A stretch of 64,000 bases of DNA from Megaustenia siamemsis (GCA_032433765.1 JAVIAB010000092.1:37501218-37565217), one strand, 5' to 3'. Numbered from the stretch's first letter, positions 1 to 11,879 are shown. Made by a program: numbers and translations. Notes: a model not told the origin generated them from the letters alone.

Positions 1-478
1 TTCGTTCAACCTCAGAGTATGTCTTTTAGCTTGCGACAGCTATTGCTATTAACAAGTGTGTAACTAAAACTACTTTTTGATTGGTTAATCAACATTTCCT
101 GTTTTAATTCATCGATTTAGTGCTTGTAAATGTTGTATGTCAACATGGACGTTCCTGTGCTGAAATAGTCAAAACACCTCGCTTGCTCAGCTGGTTTGGG
201 TTCCATTCCCCGCTGGGACGAGATTTTCTTTTTCCTGAATCAAAACACTCGCTGCCTGATTATCTGGTTGAGGCTCCCCAAATCCCCATCCACTTTCCTT
301 CCCGCCGTGACAGAGTTTTCATTTTCTTCGACTGTCACTGAAACATTGGGAAAGTTGTGCACACTTTGTCACTGTTAAATGTGTCGATGGTCATAACAAA
401 ATAAGGGAACATTAACAAAGTGTTCCCTCTACAATAACTAATAGCATGACTGGTGCTATTACTTACAATGCAACACAA

Positions 479-481
<3 letters not shown>
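1..481. other. unassigned AT-rich DNA with a possible SINE relic
   Basis: No coding signal is seen. A tRNA box-B-like motif (GGGTTCCATTCCC, about 198-210) followed by CGCTGGGA resembles the head of the SINE-C copy at 26452. This may be a worn SINE relic on the + strand across roughly 140-345. That is inference from one motif. Confidence 0.3.

Positions 482-542
<61 letters not shown>
482..542. repeat. (TA)n microsatellite
   Basis: Uninterrupted alternating TA run of about 60 bp, directly next to the 3' end of a minus-strand SINE-A. Confidence 0.97.
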
Positions 543-543
<1 letters not shown>

Positions 544-778
544 CAAAGTAAAGTACCCCCGTCACGCCATGAGAATTTGGTGTTAGTGACCATAGATTTT
601 ACAGACCTTAGGCATATGGATTTTGGGGTAATGTGGTCAGTATTACGCCCGTGCCGCTTTACTTTCCCATAAAAAAAATCTGGTACCCATTTAAGGCTGG
701 GTGAACCCGGAAGCCGTCGGTTGGGATCTAACCATACCCTTTGCCCTTTGTAGTCCAGTTCACTAACCACTGAGCTAT
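543..778 (-). mobile_element. SINE-A, 3' and middle part (split by LINE-A)
   Basis: Read on the minus strand this has the SINE-A landmarks: GGACTACAAAGG, a box-B region, the core ACCCAGCCTTAAATGGGTACC, the GCACGGGCGTAATAC segment and the 3' end GGCGTGACGGGGGTACTTTACT. Its head is missing here and resumes at 3955-3976, on the far side of LINE-A. The 10 bp at 769-778 (ACTGAGCTAT) recur at 3955-3964, so LINE-A inserted into an existing SINE-A. Confidence 0.93.
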
Positions 779-3700
779 CTATCTATCTATCTATTGACCT
801 TTCGAGCCGTAACCGGCCCATAGGGCGTAGACCAAGATACACCTTCTCCTATATGAATTTTTGTTCTAGCAGTTTTCTTTTAAAGATATTTTATCAAATC
901 TCGCCATCTGTCTCTGTTCTGTGCAAGCAGTTCTATCTCATTGAGGGAGCCGATTCCTGCTGCTCTTGCCTCTCTCATCAATGTTCTTCTCAGTGTCTCC
1001 CTGGGTCTTCCTCTTTTTCTTTTACCTGTTGTTTCCCATATGAGGGCTTGCTTTGCTATTCGATTATTATCTCTTCTCATCACATGTCCAACGTATGACC
1101 ATCGTCTTTTCTTTATTACTGAAGATATTAGTGGTTGATTGGCGATTTCTCTAATTTCCTCGTTTGTTTTGAATTCGTTCCATTCTATACCAAGTATTTT
1201 CCTTAGACATTTATTTTCGAATGCGTTCAACTTTGTTTCTATATCTCTTGTTGTTTTCCAGCTTTCACACGCATACGTAAGGGTTGATAGTACATTTGAT
1301 TTGAATAGCCTAAGTTTTGTGTTTGTGCTAATGAGTTTTGATTTCCACAACTTTTCAAGGCTTCTGAAAGACATTGCTGCTTTAGCCAGTCTGATTCTAA
1401 TTTCTTTGCTCGTATCCCCTTCTCGATCAATGTGACTTCCAAGATAGATGAAGTGATCGATCTCTTCTACTGGTTTGTTTTCCATGTATATTTTGTCACT
1501 TGTTGGAATTAAACTTTTCATGACTTTAGTCTTTTCATGATTGACCTCAAGCCCAATTTTGCTGGCTATTGATGATAGTTCATTTGTGTTTTCCTGCATC
1601 GTTTTTATCTGATTGCTGATGAGAACTATGTCATCAGCAAAGTCCAGGTCCTCCAAATGGTCTCCTTGTATCCATTCGATGCCTTTATTACCAGTGCAGC
1701 ATTTCTTCATTATGAAGTCCATAACAATTCCAAATAACAAGGGCGATAAAATACATCCTTGTTTAACCCCAGTTTCTATTGGGAAACATTCGCTCAGTCC
1801 TTCCTCTGTTCGAACTGCACATGTGTAACCATCATACATGTCTTTGATAATATTTATGATTTTTGATGGTAAGCCATATTGCTTCAGAATTTTCCACAAA
1901 GAATCTCTATGAATACTATCAAATGCTTTTTTGAAGTCGATGAAGTTAAGTACAAAAGGTTTTTGCTTTTCAATGTGTTCCTCCAATATAAGTCGTAGAG
2001 TGAAAATGTGGTCAAGACAGCTTCTCCCTTTTCTAAACCCAGCCTGTTCTTCACGCATTACTGTATCTATTGAATCCTTTATTCTATTTAGGATGATTTT
2101 ACAGAATAATTTTGAGGCAACTGACAAAAGTGTCACGCCTCTCCAATTATTACAATCTCTAAGATTGCCCTTTTTTGGGATCTTAACAATGATTCCTTTT
2201 TTCTATTTATGAGGCGTCTTCTCTGTTTTCCAAATGATGTTGAACATTTTTTGGAGATGTATTAAATTATGGCTATCAATTGCCTTGAGGATCTCAGCTG
2301 TTAACTTATCCTCTCCAGCAGCCTTGTTATTGGTCATTAGCTTTAAGGTGGTTTCTATTTCACTCAAGGTGAAGTCATCTAAATTTACATCTAATTCTGC
2401 TGCTGGTGTTTCAGCTTCAAAATCTATTAAACTGTGAGGTAGTGGACGGTTAAGAATTTCTTTGAAGTGTTCCGCCCAACGGGCTTTTATGTCTGCGCTT
2501 GTTGTTAGCATTAATCCAGATTTGTCTAGAATTGGTGTTCCACTGGATGTATAGGTGTTTGTCAGAATCTTTTGTACAGTATAAAGAGTTCTGCTGTCTC
2601 CTGTAATTGCAGCTGTCTCTGCTTTCTCTGCCAAGTTGTCTATATAAGCTCTTGTATCTCTTCTTGCCGAACTTTTCACTTTGTTGTCTAATTCTTTGTA
2701 TGTTGCTTTTGCCAGAACCTTTCCAAGATCTGTCTTTACATTAGTCATGGCTCTCTTCGCTTCTCTTCTTTCTTTGATGTATTTCCATGTGGTGTCTGAG
2801 ATCCAAGCTCGTTTTTCCATTTTCTTCAGTCCAGCACTTGCTTCTGCTGCTGTCATTAGTATTTTGCTCTGTGAGTCCCACATTTCATTGATATCTAAGT
2901 CTATTTCACCAAGTGCTGAATAACAATTACTTAGCTCTATGTTAAACTTTTCCTTTATTGCTTCATCTTTCAGTTTATGACTATCAATTTTATGTGTAAT
3001 TGACCTCTTCTGTTGGTTTCTAAATTTTAATCTTATTTTCCCAATGCACAGGTTGTGGTCACTATTAACATCAGCACCTCTGTATGCTCTTACATCTATT
3101 AATGATGATCTGAATTGTTGTTTAATACATAGGTGGTCAATTTGATTTGATGTTCTATCATCAGGAGATATCCATGTTGTTTTGTGGATATTTTTATGTG
3201 GAAATAATGTCCCACCTATAACTAAATTTTCTATTAAACATAATTCTATTAATCTTTCTCCATTCTGACTTGTTGTATTACAGCCTTTTCTCCCCATCAC
3301 ATGTTCCACTCCTGCGTTATCTTGTCCTACTTTGGCGTTGAAGTCTCCCATTACAATTAAAAGATCGTGTTTTGGTATTTTGTTTATAAGTTGTTGCAGT
3401 TGGTTATAAAAATCATCCTTAACTTCATCATCAGCTTCGTTAGTAGGCGCATAACATTGAATAATTGAAAGTCTTCCATGTTTTGTTTTGTATCGTGTTC
3501 GTATCAGACGGCTATTTACCGGTTCCCATTCTAATAAACTTCTTGCAGCTTTGTCTGTCATCATTATGCCTACTCCTTCACGGTGTTTTCCATCTTCCCT
3601 TCCAGAAAAAACTACTATTTTATTATCAATAGATCTCCTACCTGTTCCAGGCCAGCGCATTTCGCTTAATCCTAAAATATCTAGATCGTATCTGTCCATC

Positions 3701-3954
3701 TCGCTCGCGACCTGTGCATGTTTCGTCGGAGCGGCCATTGTTCGCACATTCCAGAATCCTATTTTTGTTGTTGTTTTAGGGCCGAAAAAACTATCACTAC
3801 TATCTACTGCTAATTTACACATTCTGTATCAGGTCTACGTTTCATTAACAACATCGTTTTTACGATAGCGGCTTGTTAAACCTCTGATCAACGGTTCTAT
3901 ACCAAGCCGGAGAAAAATAATTCCTCCATTTTGGAAACAACCGGAAACTTTATG
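779..3954 (-). mobile_element. LINE-A, full-length RTE-like non-LTR retrotransposon
   Basis: About 3.18 kb on the minus strand. It has a short 5' UTR (3823-3954), one long endonuclease/reverse-transcriptase frame (3822 down to 880), a 3' UTR of about 100 bp and a tail of repeated TAGA units. A 10-bp direct repeat, ACTGAGCTAT, flanks it (769-778 and 3955-3964) and matches the SINE-A target, as expected of target-primed insertion. About 3.2 kb with a single ORF fits the RTE clade. Near-identical 3' ends lie at 21605-21928 and 45211-45758, and an internally deleted copy at 31247-31690, so the family looks young. RTE assignment is inferred from domain order and size; no phylogeny was run. Confidence 0.93.
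880..3822 (-). pseudogene. LINE-A endonuclease/reverse transcriptase ORF with one in-frame stop
   Basis: A single frame of about 980 codons runs from an ATG at 3822 to a stop ending at 880. The only interruption is one TAG at 2203-2205; both halves stay in the same frame. The context (LKT..HK-stop-KKGIIVKIPKKGN) suggests a tryptophan codon turned into TAG, which is inference. The N-terminal AP-endonuclease domain (about residues 17-260) shows GFWNVRTM, LSEMRW, MGDFNAKVG and a terminal NSDHN. The reverse transcriptase (about residues 500-800) shows NNKAAGEDKLTAE, FIDFKKAFDS, GVKQGCILSP and the catalytic FADD. The C-terminal part has YVGHVMRRDN and KRGRPRETLRRT, typical of animal RTE-like and CFDP2-like proteins. 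The enzyme nicks genomic DNA and reverse transcribes its own RNA there. It could be functional in an allele lacking the stop. Confidence 0.92.
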
Positions 3955-3976
3955 ACTGAGCTATCGCGGCTCCCAA
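3955..3976 (-). mobile_element. SINE-A head (other side of LINE-A insertion)
   Basis: Reverse complement reads GGGAGCCGCGATAGCTCAGT, the 5' end of SINE-A with tRNA box A. It completes the SINE interrupted at 778. The first 10 bp are the TSD copy. Confidence 0.9.
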
Positions 3977-4447
3977 TTAATCCTAATATTTATTATATAT
4001 TTATGCAGGAGTGAATTTTTTTTTAAATCGGCGTAAATTTTTGATTAAAAACGATTATCACTAAATTAGAATACATTCAAACTACACTGGTAATTTGGAA
4101 CTACATTCATAATAGGGCCGGGAGAGAGGGGGCACAGTTATATGGGGAAAATCGTAAGGATGTCTGGCATAAGAGAAAGAAGAACGAAGAGTTTTCTTGT
4201 TCAAAAGAAAGTTCAATAATGAAACTAAATGCAACGATGAAGTTGATACTTTCAAAGTGTTTCATCAACAGCAGCTTCGTCACCAACACTCTTCTTTCTC
4301 TGGAATGCGGGTTGTGTGCCACATTGTTGTACAGATGTTCCTGTCTTAAGATAATCCTTTAAGTTCAATCAACACCCATATACTTGTGTGGTTCTTTATA
4401 AAAGCTTATAATAAGTACACTTATCATATTATCCTCAGTGCATCAAA
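3977..4447. other. unassigned AT-rich DNA
   Basis: No gene, RNA or repeat relationship recognised. A short minus-strand open frame (4107-4322) has no recognisable domain. Confidence 0.5.
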
Positions 4448-4632
4448 TCGGCCTATCTATTATCCTTTCGAGCTGAAGACGCCTCATAGGGCAACCATTC
4501 TAAACTTTCTGTGTCCGACGATCTTTGTTTTCATGCATCAGACCTTTTCACAAGACCCGCATTGTATTTCGCCTCACATTTCTGTTCTGGGCGCGTTTTT
4601 CAATCTCTACGAGGGAACTGATGCCTGATATA
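4448..4632 (-). mobile_element. diverged relative of LINE-A, 3' end only
   Basis: The reverse complement ends in GCCCTATGAGG, then AGCTCGAAAGGATAATAGATAG. This is the LINE-A/T terminal signature (GCCCTATGGGCC, CGGCTCGAAAGG, AATAGATAG) with changes. Upstream it reads CAGTTCCCTCGTAGAGATTGA then CAGAACAGAAA, matching the LINE-A C-terminus around SLNEIELLAQNR. It is 5'-truncated and old. Confidence 0.7.
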
Positions 4633-4856
4633 GTATGTACTAGCTTACATTTCTATTTTCTATGTTTCTAAACGATATTGCAGTTAATTTGATCCAACAG
4701 CTTATGGGCTTCTGTTATCCAACGCTTTCGCAAATTATTATAGCGAAAGCAGGATTCACTGGATCATTCCTGTCACTAATTTCCTGTTATTTTTGCCGAA
4801 CATAAAGGCTCAAAGCAGAGTACCCTAAGTGTAGTAGTAAATAAGGACCATCATGG

Positions 4857-5111
4857 AACCGCGTAGTTAGTGAGCTGGATTACAAAGGAAAAGAACTCGA
4901 GATCGATCCCGATCGACGGCTTCCGGGTTCACTCAGCCTTAAATGCGTACCGGAATTTTTTTTTTTTTTTTTTTTGGGGGGGGGGGGGGAAAGTAAAGAG
5001 GCACGGGCGTAACACGGAGCACATTACTCCAAAAATAACGTGCCGAAGGTCTATACAAATTTTGGTCACTTGGCGTGACGGGGCTCTTTACTTGTTAATT
5101 TTTTTTTTTTG
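4857..5111 (+). mobile_element. SINE-A, diverged copy with T/G tract
   Basis: Box A is worn (CGCGTAGTTAGTGAGCTGG). GATCGATCCC box B, ACGGCTTCCGGGTTCAC, the core and GCACGGGCGTAACAC follow, ending at GGCGTGACGGGGCTCTTTACTT and a T run. The core TTTTTTCTGGGAAAG has become about 20 T followed by about 14 G. Confidence 0.88.
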
Positions 5112-5514
5112 TACGTTATGAGCCACTGTACTTCTGTGATGGGTTTAAGCAATAAGAAAACAGTGCAAGAGTATTGATTTTATATTTGACCTTAAAACTC
5201 TTACTTTGGCTTTAAAAATAATGTTATTTTGTTTTCACTTAACATTTTACCAATGTTTAACTTTATATTCCTGGAACACTTAAGACTTCAATGAACGTGT
5301 GGAGTCTAATGCACGCGCAGTGAAATTGTGGAAACAGGAAATAATCGTAGATGTGATCAATAGCAAATGTTTTCTTAAGAACATATAGAACATAACAAGT
5401 AAAAGATGGTTAACATGTTAAACACGGTTACGACATGCCAAGAGTCTATTGCCGAGGGATGTGTTTATTTGACATTTCTCCTTATCTTTCGTGGATTATA
5501 ATAAAAAATTAAAA
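5112..5514. other. unassigned AT-rich DNA
   Basis: Nothing recognisable: no coding signal and no link to other repeats in the window. Confidence 0.5.
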
Positions 5515-5754
5515 TAACCCCGTCATGCCAAGTGGCGTATAGGGAATATGGTGTTAGTGACCATACATTTTACAGACCTTCGGCACATGATTTTTGGGTT
5601 AATGTGATCGGTATTACGCCCGTTCCGCTTTACTTTCCCAGAAAAAATTCCGGTACCCATTAAAGGCTGGGTGAATCAGAAGCCGTCGGTTGGGATTGAA
5701 CCCTACCTCTTGTCCATTGCAGTCCAGTTCACTAACCACTGAGCTATCGCGGCG
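5515..5754 (-). mobile_element. SINE-A copy
   Basis: Complete from the 3' end (CCCCGTCATGCCAAGTGGCG on the + strand) to the head (GAGCTATCGCGGC). Box A and box B are recognisable on the minus strand. No clear TSD seen. Confidence 0.92.
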
Positions 5755-5924
5755 TGGATGATAATACTCAACATATAGTCTCTGATTCGGACTATGGTGA
5801 ACATGCTGTTAGCAGTCAGTGGCTTAAGTTTGGCTACTTTCATCGGAGACTGCAAACCAGAGGTGATTCTCATTCCAGATTGAAAAAAGTGGTTAGCAAA
5901 TCTGAGACTGCGTTGGTATTATAT

Positions 5925-6228
5925 ACTAAATGGAATACAAGGTTGTAAGCTGTCACGAGATTTAGTTAATATGTATAGTAAGATTATTTTAAGATTCATA
6001 AGAGACATGCCTCAAGTAACAATCGGAGGTCGTAATATAAATAATCTAAGGTATGCTGATGATACAGTCTTAATCGCTAAGTGTTAAAATGAGTTACAGG
6101 AAATGTTAGACATTACAGCGAAAGAAAGCACAAATAAAGGACTCAGCCTTAATAGTAAAAAGACAGAAGTAATGGTAGCAACAAAGAAAAATATTTCACC
6201 GCAATGCACAATAAAGACAAAAGGAACA

Positions 6229-6240
<12 letters not shown>
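5925..6240 (+). pseudogene. LINE-B reverse transcriptase fragment
   Basis: Translation gives GIQGCKLSRDLVNMYSKII, then IGGRNINNLRYADDTVLIA with the catalytic YADD, then NELQEMLDI and LNSKKTEVMVATKK. These match the other LINE-B copies (45817 and 58755). There is a stop just after YADDTVLIAKC and both ends are truncated. It breaks off at a (TA)n run; the 3' end of the family resumes at 8661 beyond LINE-F, missing about 190 bp. Confidence 0.85.

Positions 6241-6299
<59 letters not shown>
6230..6299. repeat. (TA)n microsatellite inside LINE-B sequence
   Basis: About 65 bp of TA. Intact relatives read GGAACAATATTAAAACAGG at this point, so the run seems to have grown from ATATTA. Confidence 0.93.
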
Positions 6300-6301
<2 letters not shown>

Positions 6302-6318
6302 GTGCGATCAAGACTCAA

Positions 6319-7199
6319 TCAGAGTAGGATTCCAGACTCTCTCATGAAGTCAGTTGTCTGTTTAAGCGAATCGATTGCCCCATATATTTTCTCTTCCAAG
6401 GAGGTGGGTGTGGACCACATTGCTCTTCTCAAGACTGTGTACTGGGGGCAATCCTGTAGAACATGTTTCGAAGTCATATTGTCCAGTGTACAGTGGCATA
6501 GGCTGGGTGTTCCTATTTTGAATTTGGTGAACATATGATTTCTCATTCTATTGTGGCCAGTGTGTAGGCGAAGTATGATGACTTGATCCCTCCTTGATAG
6601 TTGGTGGTATCCGTCACTCTCGTTACATTTTGGGTGTTCTCGTTTCCATTTTTCATGGAACTGACCTTTGAGGATGAATTTGGCTTCATCATAACTGAGC
6701 GGATGGTTCTCTTGTGGTAATCTCCCTCCCTCTTTAGCTAATTTGTCTGCGCGTTCGTTCCCGTGTATATTACAGTGTGATGGTATCCACTGAATGACTA
6801 CTCTCTGGAAGTTATTGTATAGTTGGTCCAGGGTTGTTCTCATGTTATCTAGTTAATTGTTCTGGGGGCTTTTAAGAGATGATATTACTGACAATGCATC
6901 AGTCAAAATCACAAATTTATTGTGCATGTTATTTTTGTGTTGAGTAGCCAGTGTTGCAGCATCTCTGATTGCCTCAGTTTCTGCTTTAAAGTTGTTTGAG
7001 AATTTTCTAGTAGTATTGACTTGGTGATCTCGTCCTGATTATTCAGCGTCAAGAACACATCTCCCCCTCCATTTCTGGTGGCATTTGTAGCAGAGCCATC
7101 TGTGTATATGTGGGACCAAGAGTCCTGTGGATAGGTATCGTGTATGTGTTTTTCTGCTACGTGTTTTCTTTCTGTGTCTGCATGGGTGCCTTTTTTCAT
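6319..7199 (-). pseudogene. LINE-F RNase H domain, frameshifted
   Basis: The upstream block (6909-7199) contains DSWSHIYTDGSA, the first catalytic motif of retroelement RNase H. The downstream block (6319-6843) contains VVIQWIPSHCNIHGNERADKL, the last motif with its histidine and aspartate. A cysteine/histidine-rich tail (LCHCTLDNMTSKHVLQDCP) follows, common in RNase H LINEs. The two blocks are separated by about 65 bp with stops in frame, so the domain is broken. Confidence 0.85.
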
Positions 7200-7217
7200 G
7201 ATTCCTGTTATATTTTC

Positions 7218-8660
7218 CTAAAGTTCTGGTATTTTATGTTTTCCATGAGGAGACATATCAGATGGGCCCAAGGGTTTCGATATTGTTTGGGAAAGTACTG
7301 GGTCTCCAGTAGTTAGTGCATTGGCAATTTCAGCGAAGTTGCTCTTCTTTATTCGTACAATTCCGGAACTAGTCATTCTTTGGTGCATGGGGTGGCAAAG
7401 AAGCCTTCTATATTTCTTAGCTTGTTGCATTACTTTAGTGACCCGTCTGTCATCTAAGGGTTGTAAACCTGTTACTGTTTCTAGAGTCTTGATAGGTGTA
7501 GATTTCATAGCACCAGTGATGATACGGGCAGCTTGGTTCTGTGTTCTGTTAATTTTGCTAAGGTGTGATTTGGAAGCCATAGCCCAGGCTGTGACTCCAT
7601 ACTCTAGAACTGGTCTGACTCTTCCTACGTATAATCGTTTCAAAAAATTGCTGTCTGCTTGTTCGATAGAGACCTTCTTACTTAGTTGACCTTGAACTTG
7701 TACTCTGGCCGTTCTATCCTGAAGGTATTGAGAGACCCAATTGAATAAACGACCCTGAATGCCAAGTCTTAAAAGCTTGTTCCTTAAACCCTCTCGCCAT
7801 ACCGTATCAAAAGCCTTCTCCATGTCGACCCACACTGCCAGTGTGTGTTTCTTTTCTTGTAGAGCATCCTCTATTTCCTGTGAAATGTGGTGACCAGGTC
7901 TTCAGTTGATCTGTGCTGTCGGAAGCCACTTTATTGTGGTACGATTTGTTGGTTTGTCTCCAAATGCAACCTAAGTCTTCTGTTAACCAGCCTTTCCATG
8001 AGTTTACTCAGGCAGCTCAGTAGGCTAATTGGTCGATAACTAATTGGGTCTAGTGGGTCTTTTCCACGCTTGAGGATGGGCACTATAATAGCTTCTTTCC
8101 AGATTGCCGGCACATGCCCTCTCTTCCAGCTAGCATTTATTATCCTTAGAAGTTGGCTATTGGCATTCTGTCCCAGATTTAGAAGCATTTCGTTGGAGAT
8201 TCCATCTTTACCAGGGGAACTTTTGAGCTTCAATCCTTTGAGGGCAACATCTAATTCAGTTGGGGTAAAGATGGTCGTCTGATGCTCTTCTGGTGCTAAA
8301 GGCATGTATTTTGCATCTTAGTTTTCCCGTCTGGCAGCTTACTGTTTGTCTATTGGAATGTTTATTCTACTAATGTTTTTGTAAGTCTCTATCAGTAGAT
8401 TTGCTGCCCTTTTGCCTGTGAGGATGTTCTGATTGTGTGTTAATGATATTGGAGGTCGGCAGTTGTTTTCGTCGCTCAGAGCTTTCGCAAGTTTCCATAG
8501 TTTATGACCATTTTTGTCTAGATTAAGAGTCTCTGTTTTGTCTATCCAGCTCTGTCTTGCTGATATCATGGCCTCACGTTTGTAATTGGCCGAGGCTGCT
8601 TTGTAGGCAGTGTTGCTCTCTGTGCTGTGTGATGTTTCAGCTAGTTCTCTGGCAGAGTCC
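7218..8660 (-). pseudogene. LINE-F reverse transcriptase, catalytic core deleted
   Basis: From high to low coordinates: SARELAETSH and WIDKTETLNL (linker, 8339-8655); LKSSPGKDGISNEMLL, HVPAIWKEAIIVPI and DPISYRPISLLSC (RT motifs 0-2, 7931-8305); and MEKAFDTVWREGL (motif A, near 7820). After VSIEQ the frame goes straight to ADSNFLKRLYVGRVRPVLEYG near 7655. Compared with LINE-G this skips motif B and the YADD box, a loss of roughly 110-140 residues that keeps the frame. Stops or frameshifts separate the blocks. It cannot encode an active polymerase. Confidence 0.85.
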
Positions 8661-9094
8661 AGTTATGTAGAGCCAGTCTAAACATATGGATGTTAATCAT
8701 GGACAATAGGACAACAAACAAGAAAATCACTGGAGGCTGTAGCAATGTGGTTTTTACAAAAGAATGCTGAGAATACCATGGACAGCTAAGAAGAGTAATG
8801 AAAACATTATGAAAGAGGCCAATGCAAAAAGAGAGCTAATTTCCAATATTAGGAAGAAACAATCATCATTTATTTTTTGGTCATGAAATGAGAAGGGAAC
8901 AGCTGGAATATATTATGACAACTGGGAAAATTGAGGGACGCAAGAGATAGAAGTAAGCAAAGTGAAAAGATACCAGACAGCTTGGCAAAAAGAATGGCTT
9001 GGCAGAAGGTCAACAACAAAAATGATAAGTAAATGTCGAGATCGAAAGTTGTGAAGAGACATGATCACCTACGCCAGCAGACCTAGTACTTGAT
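8661..9094 (+). pseudogene. LINE-B 3' end
   Basis: Starts at GTTATGTAGAGCCAGTC, equal to the CYVEPVLTYG segment of LINE-B, and runs to the family end CCTAGTACTTGATGATGA. It carries frameshifts (for example TGGTTTTTACAAAAG and an extra TTT at the FGHVMRRE segment). It directly adjoins LINE-F and probably continues the fragment that stops near 6240. Confidence 0.85.
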
Positions 9095-9218
9095 GATGAA
9101 TGGAATACAATAACAAATCTTCTTCGAACTTAAAGACGTGTAATACATTAGATGCTGTTACATTGCATAATTAACACAATCTTGCCACCAGATTTAAGGT
9201 GGATAGAGAGTTAATGGG

Positions 9219-9351
9219 GAGCCGCCATAGCTCAGTGGTTAGTGAACTGGACTACAAAGGACAGGAGGTCGGGTTCGATCCTAATCGACGGCTTCCATAT
9301 TCACCCAGCCTTTAATGGGTACCGGATATTTTTCTGGGAAAGTGTGTTTTC
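9219..9351 (+). mobile_element. SINE-A, 5' half
   Basis: GAGCCGCCATAGCTCAGTGG (box A), GGGTTCGATCC (box B) and the core up to TTTTTCTGGGAAAGTG. The remaining 3' part is found at 10313-10437, after element T and its GATA run. Confidence 0.9.
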
Positions 9352-9607
9352 TCCCTTGTGTTACCGGGGCCTCATTATGTGGGAAGTAAAGAATACATTA
9401 GGCATACATACCAGGCATGTCGTAAGAGGCGACTAAGGAGGTTGACCGATGGCTTGACAAACTGTCATTGTAAAAAGCATTGTTATGGAAACAGAACGAT
9501 ATCTGTTAGAAGCAGTGATCTCTGCAATATGTGCCATTTTGGGACGCAAGGTTTCTGTTTTTGAGATTGTAATTCTGCCCTATGTGCCATCTTCGGCTCG
9601 AAAGGAC
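9352..9607 (+). mobile_element. element T, short non-autonomous element with LINE-A-like tail
   Basis: The part from CCAGGCATGTCGTAAGAGG (about 9410) to the end matches 47639-47834 almost throughout. It ends GCCCTATGTGCC, then CGGCTCGAAAGGACAATAGAT. LINE-A ends GCCCTATGGGCC, then CGGCTCGAAAGGTCAATAGAT, so the last ~40 bp are shared. There is no coding capacity. It lies inside a SINE-A. Its likely mobiliser, by inference, is LINE-A. Confidence 0.75.
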
Positions 9608-10437
<830 letters not shown>

Positions 10438-11879
10438 ACTTTTTTTTTTAGAGTTAATGAGACTATGGGATTTACAAATGAAAGAGTAACATAGTGATAC
10501 GCATAGAAAAAATGAACTACTGAATTTTGAACTATTGGGCACAAAATAGGAAAAAAATAATATTCATTGATGGGAAAAAGAACTTAACAAGTCAATGTTA
10601 ATCTTGTAATAATGAACAAAAGAGGAAGTGCTAACAGTGATATTTAGGAAACAAAAATTACGATTAAACATTTATGTATGATAATAAAAAATGAATGGTT
10701 GAAAATTGATCAATGGTAAACAAAAATGACTGGATGAATGTTATACCACAAACATCGTATTTTTTATACAGAAGGAAACAATGATAGTTGTTGTAAGGTG
10801 ATGAATTATGAATTCATTTTTTGTAGCATTTGGTTTTTGCGAAATCTGTTTCTCAGTTTCTCCTTATGTTTCTGTTTACGCGATCTTAATATTTTGTCCA
10901 TAAATTGTCTGTTTTCTATTTCTTGACATGTTTTCATTTATTCTCACCAATAAGTCCTAGTTCGTTGTACTCGAATCAATCAGACGTATAAAACTGCACA
11001 GTTATTTATGTCCACATCCTTCAAACAATACATTAGAAAACGACATTATACAGTATTGATTTGTCTAGACGGAAAGATTGTATGATAATAATACACATAC
11101 ATCAAGTCCGAGTGTAAAATAGAAGATGAGCAAAACTTGTGATGGTACCAACCGATTTTCAATTGTTAGATTTTACTTTCCATCTGTATTCTTTATTCAA
11201 TTAAATGGAATTGGAACTGAATAAATAAGGTTAAAGAAACTCGTTTCTTGTTTTATAAAACACCAGAACAGGAGGTAGTCTGATCATCAGGAGCATTCCG
11301 CCCCCACCTAAGAGCAAATATCTCAGCATTAAGTTTCTTGACACTCTAAAGCAGCTCTGTGGGCAGGAACACTTGGTAGAGACTTCGCATGTATTAAGCC
11401 TGAGTGCTGACGTAATGACGGAACATTTGTTTACTGTGAGTCCACGTTAGTAGCGAGGGTGTTATGAAAGGGTGTTACGGGAAAAAAAAAACACTTCCAT
11501 TAAAATGGCGCCCACCTTTGCAGACACCAATTACTAATACAATTTGTTTGTTTGTTTTGATGATCTTTGTTATGATTAATCGATTTATTCGAATGAACCA
11601 GAGTAGAGAAGCGACAATAGGTGCTCTTTTTCAGTGCTGTCGTTTGAAATTGTCCGCCTTGTAGCCGAATATGGCTTGCACGGAGTTCGACCTCCCTAAA
11701 TTGCTAACCGATAATACATAATGCCTGTCTGTACATTTCGTTTTGTTTTGCTGAGACTAGCATAGTCCCTAAACCGTTTTTTTTGCTCTGTTTTCGCTGT
11801 GTTTTATTTCGAGGAAACTGGAGTGAGAAAATGACTGTGCATTCACTTTTCACTTCAACTCGTTTATAACCGTCGTCTG
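10438..11879. other. unassigned AT-rich DNA
   Basis: About 1.4 kb with no recognisable element and only short unconvincing open frames (for example 10738-10926 and 11464-11664). Confidence 0.5.

Larger units (their letters stand above)
6302..8660 (-). mobile_element. LINE-F, RNase H-bearing non-LTR retrotransposon, partial
   Basis: Minus-strand element holding a linker, reverse transcriptase and RNase H, with no endonuclease seen, so it is 5'-truncated. It sits between two parts of a plus-strand LINE-B and starts exactly where LINE-B resumes (8660/8661). RT followed by RNase H points to the I/Nimb/Ingi side of non-LTR elements rather than RTE. LINE-G (14782-16321) is a distant relative. Confidence 0.85.

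Noticed and set aside
880..2136. Separate 418-codon host gene
   Set aside because: It is the same frame as the upstream endonuclease part, separated by one TAG, inside a TSD-flanked LINE.
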